Source: Escarpia spicata
Lineage: Eukaryota > Annelida > Polychaeta > Sabellida > Siboglinidae
NCBI GenBank assembly: GCA_963995525.1
Contig: OZ023213.1
Span: 19,688,059-19,752,058, forward strand
Length of the DNA: 64,000 nt
Reading direction: 5' to 3'
Positions 10,431 through 24,700 of this stretch are shown here, piece after piece (the stretch's first letter is position 1; each line of letters begins with the position of its first letter). The notes under the pieces are model-generated. The model had not been told where the DNA came from, searched no databases, and worked only from the letters and a program-made list of their open reading frames with translations. A program made the translations under genes and the position numbers.

Positions 10431-12652
10431 TTGGCGGGAGGTTGGGATGGTAGGACAATTTCCTGGAGTTGGTGCTTTAATTATTTTTTTATTTCTGTTT
10501 TATAATCCATTGTGCATATGTTCACTAATTTGTGCTTGTAATCGAAATAAAGTTCAAGTAAATGTAGTATAGGTTAAACACAGACCGTTTCCGCTACAAC
10601 ATCGATTTCCCCCAGTATAAGAATACTGATCGTTTCAACAAAATTATCGAACTGGTCGATTACTATGACTGCGCTTCAAACGTCACGTGCCCCACATTTG
10701 GCAGAATTGGCGCCATTTGCTGATGTTTTAAGGTTTAGCCAGCGTTGTTTGATGTATTGTTGTTTTACTGACAGCACAGTTACATAAATACAAAGATGAA
10801 TTCAAGATTATCCGAAGGTGTGATAGCGGTATGTTGATGTGTCTTAGTATTTGTACAACAAACATAGCTAGTTGTAGCATCAACAAAACCGGTGTCGAGA
10901 TCGGCAAACTGAAACTGTCAATGTTGTTGTTCCTGAGGCGAGAGCCATGCGCAGGCAGCTCAACAAAGACTGTTGACAGTGCTCTTGTTTTCCCCATCAG
11001 CGTCAATAAGAATGTGATATAAAATTAGGGAAGTTGACGGGCACTCGTGTAATAGGGGCCCACGCAACCTACCTCAATTTAACACTTTGTTGTTCATCAA
11101 AACTAGGTCTTTATTCGGTCTTCAGACTTCACGAATCACATTCATGATTCAGACACATCTGTCATCTCGCTAGTACGACACAAGTGCCGCCCGTTTCCTT
11201 AATTCTACAAAAATAGCAGTGGGGACAGTGGCAGTGTGTTAAAGCATATAAACGGGACACACATGTAGTTAATATAAAATTATAATATAACTGCCAACTC
11301 TCAGATTTTCTAGGAGTAATTTTTTTATGATGCTAAATTGGTGGCTTCTGTTCCAAAGATTATACTTTATTTTTGTTGCTAGCATGCTATGCAATTAATT
11401 AAACAGTCATTTCTGGAATGCCATAAAAAGTATGTTTCTATTAATTGCAAGAACGTTTCTCAAATTGTGTCCTTTTTATAAAACAGTGTAACTGTAAGTT
11501 GTTAAATATATCCACATTCTGTGCAAAATCGTTATTGTCTAGCCCAAGGTATTTATTATCCGTTAATATACACGGTTTTGGGCAATAGGCGTCTTTTACG
11601 AGATATGATCTTTAGTGGTGGTTTATATTCGTAAGTACTTTACTGGGAAAAATTTTCCCAAAAGTTTGTTTGCATAACTGTTGGAATATGTATTATATAT
11701 TTAGCACAGACATCGTACAACTCACATTCCTTACTTTGCTAAAAACGGCATAGAACATTAGTTGGATAGATTTGTGGGCACTTGTTAGTTGTGTCGAATC
11801 CGGACTCGCCTCGATTTCGCCATTATAACTTTAGTTTTGCCTAACTTTGATAGCTCAGTGAGTTAGTTACATCACTCAACATTATCCTAGGCATAATTAT
11901 GTTTAAAATGGGCACACGAAATAGCTACAAGGTGGCAATTTCGGCATATTTGGGACGAGGCGGCATAGAAAAATGGCGAGACAGCCCACCTCGCTCATCA
12001 TATACCAGGGGGACAGTGTAATAGGTGGGCCCACAGGGTCCAGATTCTACACTTTTATGTGCATTGGACTTTATAGATCAAGATAGCTTCAGGGCTTAAC
12101 AAGGAGTTGTTCACATCAAGATATATTAAACATGTCCCTTTCTTCGTATGTTTCTGTGTTGTACGTATTGTGGGTTACTCACCAAGGAAGCGGTGTCACT
12201 CTGTCAAGCCCTTTCACATGATTTGAGCCTGTGGACTTTGCAAACTCCAAACATTCCCAAGTAAAAAGAAACGACAAAATCCGTCATCCCAGCTCAGGAC
12301 TAATGCTGTGTTCCAATCACCTCGTGTGAACACGACTTGATCAACTCAACAGTTCAGGAGCTGCCCAACTTCACCACTGGTAAAGTTATGTAACTGGGTC
12401 AAGTAGGCGTCATAACGTTCTGTTTACAATAACCACGAGCCCACTGGACTGCAGCATTTAGGCATTGATTTTTAAAAAGTGGCATCAACCAGCCAGCCTT
12501 GTTGGCCAAAAAACACATTATCGAGGTCACAGTATATACTAAGTTTGTATGTATTTATAATTAAATTTTTCTTTTGTTTTTTAACAAGGTTCTGCAAGTC
12601 AACCAAACAAAATAGTTGTACACATCCTGTAATATTGGCTTCTCTGCTTCAG
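10431..12652. other. region upstream of the first recovered RPA1 exon
   Basis: AT-rich, no convincing gene. The promoter and the short first coding exon of RPA1 should lie here or further upstream, but I could not identify them. Two spots share the string TAATAGG.GGGCCCAC (near 11050 and 12020), which may mark a small repeat. Confidence 0.45.
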
Positions 12653-12700
12653 GAAATTATGGCCGGAGCAACTCCAGACAAGCCCGTCGTCCAAGTATTG
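12653..12700 (+). CDS. RPA1: RPA1 exon, N-terminal OB fold start
   Basis: Acceptor CTGCTTCAG, donor TTG|GTAAGT. Encodes [16 protein letters not shown], matching the start of the protein-interaction OB fold. Its first codon is in phase 0 and precedes the ATG, so a short upstream coding exon is expected. Confidence 0.9.
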
Positions 12701-15700
12701 GTAAGTTTTTCAGTGTTTAAATACTAATACTTCGAGAAACGTGTATTTTCAAGAAGTTAGAGAAATGTGAAATATCTCCAAAAACTATTTCATTGACTTT
12801 CTGCGTCAGCAAGCGGACATGTAAAATTTACCTTCTGTGGACACATCTACAGTTTTGGTCAGGTTTGTCCGACAGACAATTTAAAGGTTTCTGTTTACAG
12901 TGCATTCAACATAACTTGAAATCGGTTAAGGACACACATTTTAAAAATCTACTACTAAACATTGAACTTCCATCCCCCGCACTGACATAAAATGCTATCA
13001 TATTGGCATACTGATTATTTTAAGGATTTACTCTACACAAAAGTTAATAATTTCTTGCACCATGTTATTTGTGCATATTTTGCATGTGGATCAGGAAAGC
13101 GCAGACTGCGCACAACATTTACGGGTAACAATGCACAAAACAAAAGAACACAGGTCCTGAAAAATGGAACTTCTGATAAACTTGTAGAAGTATTTTCTTG
13201 GGTCTGTGCAGGTTCAACTTATCCAAAGTGCACTCTATTTTAAATGCTGTTTGCCTGTGCTGGGGCTGTTACTATAACATATTGCCATATTTTCCTTCAT
13301 AAGGGCCAGAAGAAGATTGCAGCCACTGGACAGAATGTTGACCGGTACAGAGTATTACTGTCTGACGGGAAATACAGCCATTCCTGTAAGTGGGGAAGTC
13401 ACAATTGAAACCTAGCCATTCAAACAGTGTGTTGGCATTGAAGATTTTAATTTTTAATAAATTTTTTACTAGGGTTGACTTTCTGCGAGGTTGACCTTTA
13501 TGAAACAAAGTAATACAAAGTCATGCAGTTGATTTTATTATGCACACTTGTGAAAATCATGTAAATAATTAACTTTGATTTTTAGATAAGATAACCTGCA
13601 AAAGTATGAAAGCTTCTTGTCCATATTAAAGGCAAGGCATGCTTTGCATTTTTGTTGGCCAAATTTGACTAAGTCTGGTAAATTTTTCTACTATTTGATT
13701 ATTTCAAAATAAATAACATTTGCACTGCATTTAGCAGTAAACATTCGATTGTTCGGGTCCGATATATCTGTACGGTGTTTAATACGAGGCTAGTAAAAAT
13801 AGAAATGAGGAAATAGCTTTTAGCGTTATGGTAATTTCAGCGGCCTTACTGGCCACACAACTGAACGGGAAAGTGACGAGCGGGGAACTGGAGGCCTTCA
13901 CTATCATCCGCTTGAATAAGTACATGTGCAACTCGCTTCCAAATGGAAAGTAAGTACAATCATACAGTATTTGGACACTGTAAAATCTACAAATTTGTTG
14001 TTGTTGTATGTACCGTATATTTTCGGATCACTAAGCTGTCTTTGTTCCTATACAGTTGGACACCAATTATTAGTGATCTTTTATAAAATATAACTCATTG
14101 CCAATGATGTTGTAATGCATGTTAGTAGTATGGGTGGTCAAATGAGAAAACATTAGGACTTACACGTGTTCAAAATATGCGGAAAGCTTTTCTGTAAATA
14201 ATTTTTCTTTACCTAAGTTTTTGGACAGGTGAATATTTTATATTCTCCAAACTGGTTTATCTATGCTTGGCACTGAGGAAGGTCAATGACAGAGTGCTTG
14301 TTCTCGATGGTTCTTGTACGTCCCAAATTAAGACAGGAATGACATTAATGTGATCTGTGTGGCAAGAGGGATACACTACCCCCCCCCCAGTGTTGAGAGC
14401 CAGGTTTTTATACCTAACAGCATAGTGGGTATTAAGTTGCAAAATTATTAAATGGAGTTGTCTACCTTTTTGGGTTCAACAGATAATACCTCATTTGTTG
14501 AAATACCTTCAGTAATAATTGTGATTTATTGTTAAAATTGAAGCAAACTTTAAAGTAGCAACATTTTGAGAAACAAGGTCATTTTGAGTCGTATTGTTTT
14601 ATCTTTATCGAAATATGGGTTTGTAAATACATGTATTTTGTTGGTTTGGATTGTTGAGGAAAAAAACTAGGCATTGAATGATGAGATTATAAATTATGCA
14701 ATTCTGGCAAAATCACAACATTGTTTGAACGTGACCGAGACAACTACTTTTTGCTTGTCTGCAGAATAGGCCCATGTAACTTAACCCCCGCCGATTCACT
14801 GTGGCAGGACATATACCATGCCCAGTGTGAACTCGGAGCGCCTGCATGCTACAACATTATCTCACTGTCTGTAGACAAGTCCTCATTTTGCTGGAACTTG
14901 CTGTGCTTGCTGCCGGAAATGAAGTCGCAAACAAAATCGGCAACCCGCAACCCTTGAAGTCGCCTGACCAATCAGGGAAGTTGGCACAAAGCCACCAGGC
15001 GGCACCACCGTCCAATGAAGCAGTTACACAGCGTCCTGTCAATGGCAACAGACCTGGTAATGTTTTATTTGTATTGGTTGTAAGTGACAATTTCAAATGT
15101 CTGACATAATTCAACACAGAAACTTTGCATGTGATGAAAATTGAAGTTTGTAATTCTGGTATAATAAATGCTTCATTATACTAGATTAAAAAAAAAAAGA
15201 TTTTCCATTAGGAGGAAAAGTTTCTGTAATGAATATGCCAGACATTCGAAAATGTCACAACCTTGAAACTCTTTTGTCCCCTCGTCAATAAGACTAATGA
15301 ATGAGTAACTGACCTTCGTTCCCCTCCATCTCTGCCAGTCTGACACTGAGTGAGCCTGAGATGATTTGTGAGATGATTTAACTTAACTTTTTTAAAACTG
15401 TTGTAACTTATTTAATTAATTTATTTAACCGATATAACTGTTATTTTTTTTAGTCTTTATTTTTACATTGTGTATATTGCATGTACATTTGTTTTATATG
15501 TCTTAATATGCTGCTACACTCCACATGAATTTCCCTCACAAGGGACAATAAAGTATTGTGATTGTCTCAAAGGACGAATCGTAGTTGTAAATGAGAGCGT
15601 GAAAATATGTGGATCATACATAAACTCTCTTTGGAAAAATTATTGTGAATGTGATGATTACAGGAGAAAAGAAATATGTTCACTTTCCACTAATTAAAGT

Positions 15701-18700
15701 TTTAAGGTAGCAATTTTTGCCTGGGCTGTCATTTAAAAATCACGATCATGGTGTTTACATACAACATTTTTTTGGCAATTTAAGTTTCAGTCATGAACGA
15801 AAGGCATAAATCGTTCTTCAATTTCACAATGTATTTTTTGCGGTGTACCCGTACAGTTCATTTAGATATATGTTTGCTAACTGGTGCACATGTATTTTCC
15901 TAGAAGCACCAAAATCAAGAGGTTTCTACGGAGCCCAGCCTGCAGCGAAGAAGCCTTACGGTGTTCAGAATTCATCAAAGCCTGCAGAGGGGACTCCATT
16001 AAAAGTGCACCCAATCGAGAGCTTGACACCCTACCAAAACAGGTATGGTGATACCAAATTGGTGATATTTGCTGTTTTCCAGATGTCATATAGAATAGAA
16101 TAGGCAAAGAAGCATCCTATCAAGCCAGGGATAGTGACTGCACATACCCTGACAGATATGTAAAGTGCGGAAGTACCCTGAAATAACTGTACAGCAGTAC
16201 TTTGTCCTGTCCGCGTCTGTCACCACCAGTCTTGCTGTGGGAACCACAAAAATGTCTTTATGCACAAAGAACGTCAAATTCTGAATCGAGAGAACCTGGG
16301 TTCGAATCCTATACTGTCGTGCTGAACCTTGGGCAAGTTCGTTCAAAGTAAAGTGTAAAGCTCTTTGAGCAGTCCTGATCAGACCTGGTTCAATTCTTAA
16401 TTTAATTGGAATTGAATTGATCAACAAAATACATGAATTGGAATTGAATAAAGCCAAAATTGAGTTAATTGGAATTTAAGTTGAAGTGAATCCCGCAAAA
16501 TAAGACTTATAAATTGAGTTGATCGAAACGGAAAATAAATTGAGACGTATAAACTACAAAATATATGTTAAACTGTAACGTTTTTGGGTGTGACTTTTTG
16601 GTCGAAGACGAAGATAAAACAACCAACAGCAGAACTACCAGTGTTTACATGCGCAAAAGGATGTGTCACCAAACAAAACATGGGCTGCAATTCTTTGTCT
16701 AACAGTTCTCTGCTCTCTTAGACCCTATGGCTATGTACCCCAGTTTTACTAGCAGCATAGGACAGCTTCTAAGTGCTAATTGGAATCACTGCTAATTAAC
16801 CACCAGAGACCAAAATTACTGTTTGCAGAGGGGTAGAATTAGCATTTGCCAATGTTCAGAGTTCAGCATCCCTTTGTAAATTAGCCAGGCTGAGCTGGAA
16901 GTGGCACCAGACTAGACACTTGTGCAGGTTGACTGACTCGAGTCAACATAACCGTTCATAACACTCAGATTGCAGTACTTGGCACAAGGCCTGCTTAGCA
17001 TTGTCTCTTCTGAAAACAAAGCAGGCATTTTATTATGGAATTCCTGGCTTAAGCTTAATTAAACAAATTAACCCTACAGTACCAACAGTAAACTTCCACG
17101 GTGTACATAAATTGGAGCTATCTGTAGCGGTGCTTTAAAAAAATCACAACTTCGCTAATACTTATCGCAGAAATATGATTGAGCTATCATTTTGCTGGCA
17201 AAAAGACCCTTCATTATTATGCAGTGATGATATTTGCATAACGTCAAATAATCATGAAGATATAACTGTTTAAAGTTTATCCAAAATAAATGCAAACAAA
17301 TATTTTGTTCACCCTACTATTAGCTAATTTCCGAGTGGTTGTATGTGTCAATGTCCAATTAGAGAAATGTAGCCATGTATATAAGCTAATGAATACAGAA
17401 AAAATTAATCAAATATACTCAGAAGTTTTTTTTATATGAATTTTTGTTAGGTAGACCCATGTAAAATTTAGATTATTCTTCATGAATATCAGAACGAGGG
17501 TAAAGTGCCTAGTGACAAAATAATTATTGAGCGGTTGCATGTTCATGCATGCAGTATGACAAATGTAGCTATACATTTCAGTTGCGTGATAATGAAAACT
17601 AGACTCAAATATATTCAGAACTTTTCATTTTATTGTATTTTTCGTAGAAAGTTCAAATACAACCGATACGGCAATAGTCTAGGCCTTGTAGGCCTACTGT
17701 TGCGCGCCGTGGCACACCTGTCCGATAACATGACGTATCTATTATTAATTTCCTTACATATCAATAAAATAAGTAATACCTACAGTTTCTAATTACACAT
17801 ATATATGTCATCAGGTTATAGGACATGTGTTTGAACTCTGAATGCATCGTATCCTTCGCTGGCGGCCCGAGTAGGCCGGCCGAATCGGCCCAAGTCCGGG
17901 TGCGAGACAGCGATGTCCGGTGACATTACTCGTCAGAAACTTGCATAATATATCCACTTCAAAACAGCCCCCAAAGTCTGTGTAACTGTCTGAACTAGTA
18001 TGATAACTTGATCAACAAATCCTGTCATGTATTTTGCTGATATATTGATGTGGACATAAATCAACTTATATCATTGAAGCGAGACAAAACACATGGCGGA
18101 CTTTTGTCGTGATGGAATGAAACCAGCGTCAACAAGAAGACATTTTAGAGCCATGTGCTGATTGGCTGACCGTTGACGTAAATTTATTTGGATAGACCAA
18201 TCGTTGGGCTTTCCATCGGTACTTCCATTTCCTGGTTTAGACTATATGAATGGGAATTTAAATTCCTGATGCAGAGTGTAGTCAAATCGGCCATATTTGG
18301 GCATCTACTACTACGACATTTTCAAAAGCTTGGTTGTGATTTGCTATTACTGAATCATGATGTGATACAACTCATTGATAAAAATGCCACAGAAAAAAGA
18401 ATAATTCAGCATTCCAATGATAGCTCGCGTTCCCCTGTCAGTTGCTAGTGATGGAAACAGATTTTTTTTAAAGATTGATACTGAATCGGGCCGAAATTTG
18501 GCCGGGACCAGTTTTGTACTGATCGCGCGCGCCGAATTCGGCCCAGTGGTCAGACCTGCCTACCATTCCGGATTGTCCGGAATAATTCCTGAAAGTCACC
18601 TCAAATTACGGTATTACGGACTGTCACCATGTTTGCCAATCACTAAAATTTAGTTTCCACTATATTCAACAGGTGGCAGCATATGTATGCAGCATGTTGT

Positions 18701-21700
18701 GACATGGTTTTTCATTCGCTGAGTCTGGTCGTAATCTAACCAATAGGAAACAACGTTATGACAAATTGGCATTTCCGCGATCAAACAAAACGAAGTCACG
18801 CTGCACGAAATGATGGATGACAGCGAAATGACGCCACCGCCAACCGAAAAGAAACGTGTAATGCAAAAATTTAGTGAGTGTTGTACTTGTAGTGTTAGGC
18901 CAACTGACTACTAAGACTAAGTTAGTGTATTTATTGAGTTTAGTCTATCATTTACAGCCTATCATACAGTCACTAGAGTGTAGGCGATGTCGATGACAGT
19001 GTGATGTAATGGTTTTGGTCGGTCGCTACCCCCCCCCCCCCCCCCCGGCGACCACATCTGACACAGTTCTGAATTACTGACAGGAAGCCTATATTCCTGA
19101 AAATCAGTGTAAATGGGAAGATGGATTACTGACAGGAAGTTTTTGGGGTAGGCACGTCTGCTGTAGGGTTAAATGGTCATTGTTTGCTTCAGTGAATTGT
19201 CACTGGGGCTTCATTGCACATCAATGTGCAGAAACTTAATAAGTCACAACTTAAAACAGCTGTTGTTGTCGATTAGAATTGAATTGGAATTGATAAAAGT
19301 GAATTGAACCCAGGTCTGGTCCTGATGACTGGATACTGCACTATATAAGAGATTACCTTTACTCTTTTCGTAATGAACACGTAATATCATAATCATAGAT
19401 TAATTTAATCGTATAATAGTGGGAAGTATATAGTTAATTTAAAACTGCATAATTGCTTTGAAAATGTGACTACCGGTAATATGTGTTTAGATGGACTATC
19501 CGTGCACGGGTCACGAGCAAGTCAAACATCCGAACATGGAGCAACTCTCGGGGTGAAGGAAAACTCTTTTCCATGAACTTCCTTGACGAATCTGGTGAAA
19601 TAAGAGCTACAGCGTTTAAAAACGAAGTAGATAAATTCTATGACTTCATCCAGCTAAATAAGGTGAGATGTTTGCCTACTGTACTCAAAGTACAATATTT
19701 TTTTCATGCAGATAGATTTGGGGCATTTCAGAAACATTTCTCACAATGTCAGGTTGTAAAACTTATGTGTATAACTAATATGTGTATAACTAATTAAAAA
19801 AAGTTTTAAACTTGTTGATTACATCGTGTCCCATTATTTGTGGTACTCTGCCACCACTTGTATGATTTAAGTGGGAAGCAATTTGCAAGTGTATAATTTG
19901 ATATAATCGTTGCTGATAGGTAACTATAATAATGTATGTACATGTGTCCAACCATGCACTGTGGAATGAATTCATGAATTCCACTCTGAAGGCATCAGCT
20001 CTCTTCCTTGGCCGTGTCTCCTGGCAACAGTTTTGTCATGTTACCAGGACATTTGGAAAAAAACGGATATTAAAAAAGTACCTGCTGTGTTTCAAATTTT
20101 TTTTTCTCTGCAACTACATTGTATGTATACCATTGTCGTACACCAAATGAAAGCTAAGAAGCGCAGCATTCCAATGATTATAATGCATACCTGTTTATTC
20201 AACTATCGATATAATAAGTTTAAATTAGTAGAGTGAAATGTTTTTTACAAAATACATGCCCGAACTTCAGCACAACTTTTTGACTGCTTCTTATGTGAAT
20301 ACAAGGCAACTTCAATAAAAGTTGTATACAAATACAATAGCTACGTTTTGTTAAAAGAATCATCCCTGTGTGACAACTAGAATGAAACTTATGAGCAGTT
20401 TTCATCAGTTCGAAATATTAATCCAGTCGTGTTGAAAACCTTTGAACTCTTCGTCGGACTCGCCAAACAAATTCGATACCCACCTGGGCTGGGTCTCTTC
20501 GTCGCCCTCAGCAGCATAATCCTGCGCTCTATCCAGTGGGTCACCCGCCGTTTCGCCATCAAAATCATCCATAATATACTTGTCTACACCAGAAATGTCA
20601 CTACCTTCACTGTCTGATGCACATTCGTCTGCCATTTTAAAACCTATCAATTATTTACAACAAAACCACTTTCAAAAAACACGTCTAACTCACTGAAATT
20701 ACATTGATTAAATGGCGACCGGCATGCAGGAAGTTCCATGTAACCTTGTTCTGATCGTATGACAGAACCATGTGGCATAAATTTAGTCAAAATGGCCACA
20801 AAATGGCGACGTAGTCGGATACGTTGGTAAATACGCATCAGTGTGTATTTGGTCTAAAAAGGGTTAACCTGTGTACAACAACAAGACAACCATTACCTTT
20901 GTTTACCGTTTTCTCACTATTGCCAGGTGTACTACATCAGCAAGGCTCAGCTAAAGACTGCTGACAAACGGTACTCGTCTCTCAGCAACGACTACGAGAT
21001 GACCTTCAACAGCGACACACAGGTGATTCCGTGCGAGGAGGAAGTCGACCTGCCCACCATCAAGTACAACTTTGTCCCCATCAACAAACTCGGCGAAACT
21101 GCAGCCAACAGCACTGTCGGTAAGAGATTGGGGTGACTTAAAACACCCTGCGCAACGCATTTAGCATTAACCCTTTAGATCACCAGATCTGTCGACATTC
21201 CCAAACCGTGTGGAATTGCTCGCAGATATACAGCGCACTCCGGATAAGTTGAATCTGCAGCCCCATGGAAATATTTTTCTTATCAGATGTTCAACTTATC
21301 AGGATCTATGTGTTTTGTTTTTACATTGTTACCGGTTACCTTTGCACGAAGCTGCGCTTTCCCCATCCACACACTAAAATATGCACAAATAACACAGTCG
21401 ATGTGTGGAATAACTAAATCCTTACAAAAATCATTGTACTCAGTGTTCCAGCTAGGTTTTGAAAAGCTGTCGCCAGTATAGACTATCTAGTAAGTCTGAA
21501 AAGAATGCCAGATATTAAATAGTCATGAATTTGCATAATGGTAACCATGGTAACAAAATAATTCTTGGAAGTTCTGACGAAAATTCAAACTGCTACGAAT
21601 AATCAGATTGATAAAATATGTGTGATTAATAATATAACATGGAACATTTGCATGGTAAATTACAGAAATAAAAACCAACGTTACATACCTGCCAGATAAT

Positions 21701-24700
21701 AATTACCCTACGTAACGCAACTATTTGCGCTAGGGTGTCTTCAACTTTGCGGTAACGCAATTTTGCCGTTTTAAAATTTTAATGATCTCACTTAAAACAA
21801 CTCTTCAAACAATCTCCACAAATTTGATTAAATATATGGTATAGATTCAGAATATGTTATGGACAACTTAAGAGATGTTGACTTATGTGGATTATCTTGT
21901 ACTGTATTATTGACGGATTATCTTGTACTGTATTATTGACAGATTATCTTGTATGGTATTATTGTCGGATTATTTTGTACTATACGGCAGCCGGGACTGA
22001 GGAAAAAGAGTCGACTTAAAAAAAAATCCAGTTATGTGGAGGGCACTGTACTGCATTTTAATGACTTATGGTGCCATCTACTGGATACTATGTCATTTTA
22101 AAGAGTAGTGTATTTGCTATACCCCAGAGGTATTTTTGCGTGGCCTTGTAATGGAATTTTTCAGTTAGTGCCGAAAAGTGAGGAATCAGATTTAGATATA
22201 GAAGTTTAATATTATTATTCAGATAATGATATCCATGCTTTGGCTACTAAAATATCAAATTAATTGAAAAACTGTAATTTTAATTCAAATGCAACCAATT
22301 TTGACATGTCTCCCCTCTTTAAACTTTGGTTAGGAAACTTGGAATTTTCCAACTGAAAAAACTTTCATTGGTGTGTTATTTTGCCACTAGATGTCATCGG
22401 GGTCGTTCGATCAGTGGGTGATATTACCAGAGTGATCGCACGACAGTCACAGAAAGAGATCACAAAGCGAGAGATCTTCCTTGTGGACGAAGGTCAAGTC
22501 CAAGTTCGACTGACCTTGTGGAGTAGCGATGTACGTGGGTTCACCTGTTTTGCTTGACCTGTAAAAATCTCTGTTTCCGGGCCGTTGATAGGAGAATTTC
22601 ATGGAATTGTTAAACACGCTTACTAATGTTTTCTACAAGATACTTACACAATCCCAAAATTTTAAATAATGAATATTAAACAGTAACTGACATTTACTAT
22701 GTATGCACGCACACACATGATAGGAATATCTGCAGACAAAAGCTAGTATATTAAAATTTAACTGTTTGTTTTCTTTAGAGGAATGTAATTTGTTTGGCCA
22801 AGTTATTTAAATTAATATCATCTTGAAAGGTGGCTCCACGATAGCGACTGAACAAATTTATAGAGGAGTCTGGGCCCTGATTTTGTATAAACTTTGTACA
22901 CAATTCAAATTTTCTACTGATAAAATTGTGATTTTTATATGTTGCTGTATTTTATTTGATGGGTCAACTAAAACAGTTCTTCATTGCATTTATCCCATCA
23001 ATTACAATATTGATTTCAGAATTCAATTAAGTTGACAAATCAATTACTTGGTAGAATGTAACTAATTACAGTATATCCCTACTACCGGTAGCTGAGTTAC
23101 CCGGCATTGCCTGGGGTAAAGGGGCAGGAATGTGAGCTTTATACTTTAATCCACATCAAGGGTACAATAACAACTTACAGTAGGCCTTTGAAGTCATACA
23201 TTTGATTGTACTGGTAACCTTGTGTCACTGACGGCGTGTAGACATACATTGTACTGGTAACCTTGTGTCACTGACGGTGTGTAGACAGACATTGTACTGG
23301 TAACCTTGTGTCACTGACGGCGTGTAGACAGACATTGTACTGGTAACCTTGTGTCACTGACGGCGTGTAGACAGACATTGTACTGGTAACCTGTGTGTCG
23401 CTGACGGCGTGTAGGCAGACATTGTACTGGTAACCTGTGTGTCGCTGACGGAGTGTAGACAGACATTGTACTGGTAACCTTGTGTCACTGACGGCGTGTA
23501 GACAGACATTGTACTGGTAACCTTGTGTCACTGACGGCGTGTAGACAGACATTGTACTGGTAACCTTGTGTCACTGACGGCGTGTAGACAGACATTGTAC
23601 TGGTAACCTTGTGTCACTGACGGCGTGTAGGCAGACATTGTACTGGTAACCTTGTGTCACTGACAGCATGTAGACAGACATTGTACTGGTAACCTTGTGT
23701 CACTGACGGCGTGTAGGCAGACACTGTACTGGTAACCTTGTGTCACTGACGGCGTGTAGACAGACATTGTACTGGTAACCTTGTGTCACTGACAGCGTGT
23801 AGACAGACATTGTACTGGTAACCTTGTGTCACTGACGGCGTGTAGACAGACATTGTACTGGTAACCTTGTGTCATTGACGGTGTGTAGGCAGACATTGTA
23901 CTGGTAACCTTGTGTCACTGACAGCATGTAGACAGACATTGTACTGGTAACCTTGTGTCACTGACGGCGTGTAGACAGACATTGTACTGGTAACCTTGTG
24001 TCGCTGACGGTGTGTAGACAGACATTGTACTGGTAACCTTGTGTCGCTGACGGCGTGTAGAAAGACATTGTACTGGTAACCTTGTGTTACTGACGGCGTG
24101 TAGACAGAGATTGTACTGGTAACTTGTGTGAAAAAAGAGTTTGTGCTAGTTATTGATATACTGCTGACGGCGGGTATAAACGATGATTGCTGTAGTAAAT
24201 GATATATGTACCGCTGACATCGAAGGCTACCACTAGGACTAACCTGTCTGGCTGGTTGCATTGTGTACGTTTAGAAAGTAAACATGTAAATGACATTCCT
24301 TTCTTGTAATTCTACACTTGATTACTTAAAATATCACAATGAATAATGGGTGCTACATAAACATCTGTCACGATCGCCTACACTTTTATGAAATAAGGTT
24401 TCTTTCCCTTGTTAAAATGTGATTATCGAAATTGTAATTATAATATGACTATGCCTATGAGTACGGCTACACTACTGCCAGCCACCACTACATGAATACT
24501 GATCGCACGGAGACCGCGTAGTTTGAACGCAGAAGTATAACTGCTTTTCACTGAATTTTTGTTGGCTGCAGAAGTGAATAAATAAGAAATATTGTATTAG
24601 TTGATTGATTGAAGGACGCCAAAATTACACGCAGCTCCATCTGGAGGAAAGATACAAAAGAGGGTGCCACTCCAGATGTAGCACGCACTGGACTTAAAAC

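Noticed and set aside
15470..15697. 75-residue Cys-containing open frame in an RPA1 intron
   Set aside because: AT-rich codon use, no homology recognised, no splice context that fits RPA1.
23205..24130. Direct-repeat array resembling a CRISPR
   Set aside because: Units abut without unique spacers, lie in an animal intron, and have minisatellite-type variants.
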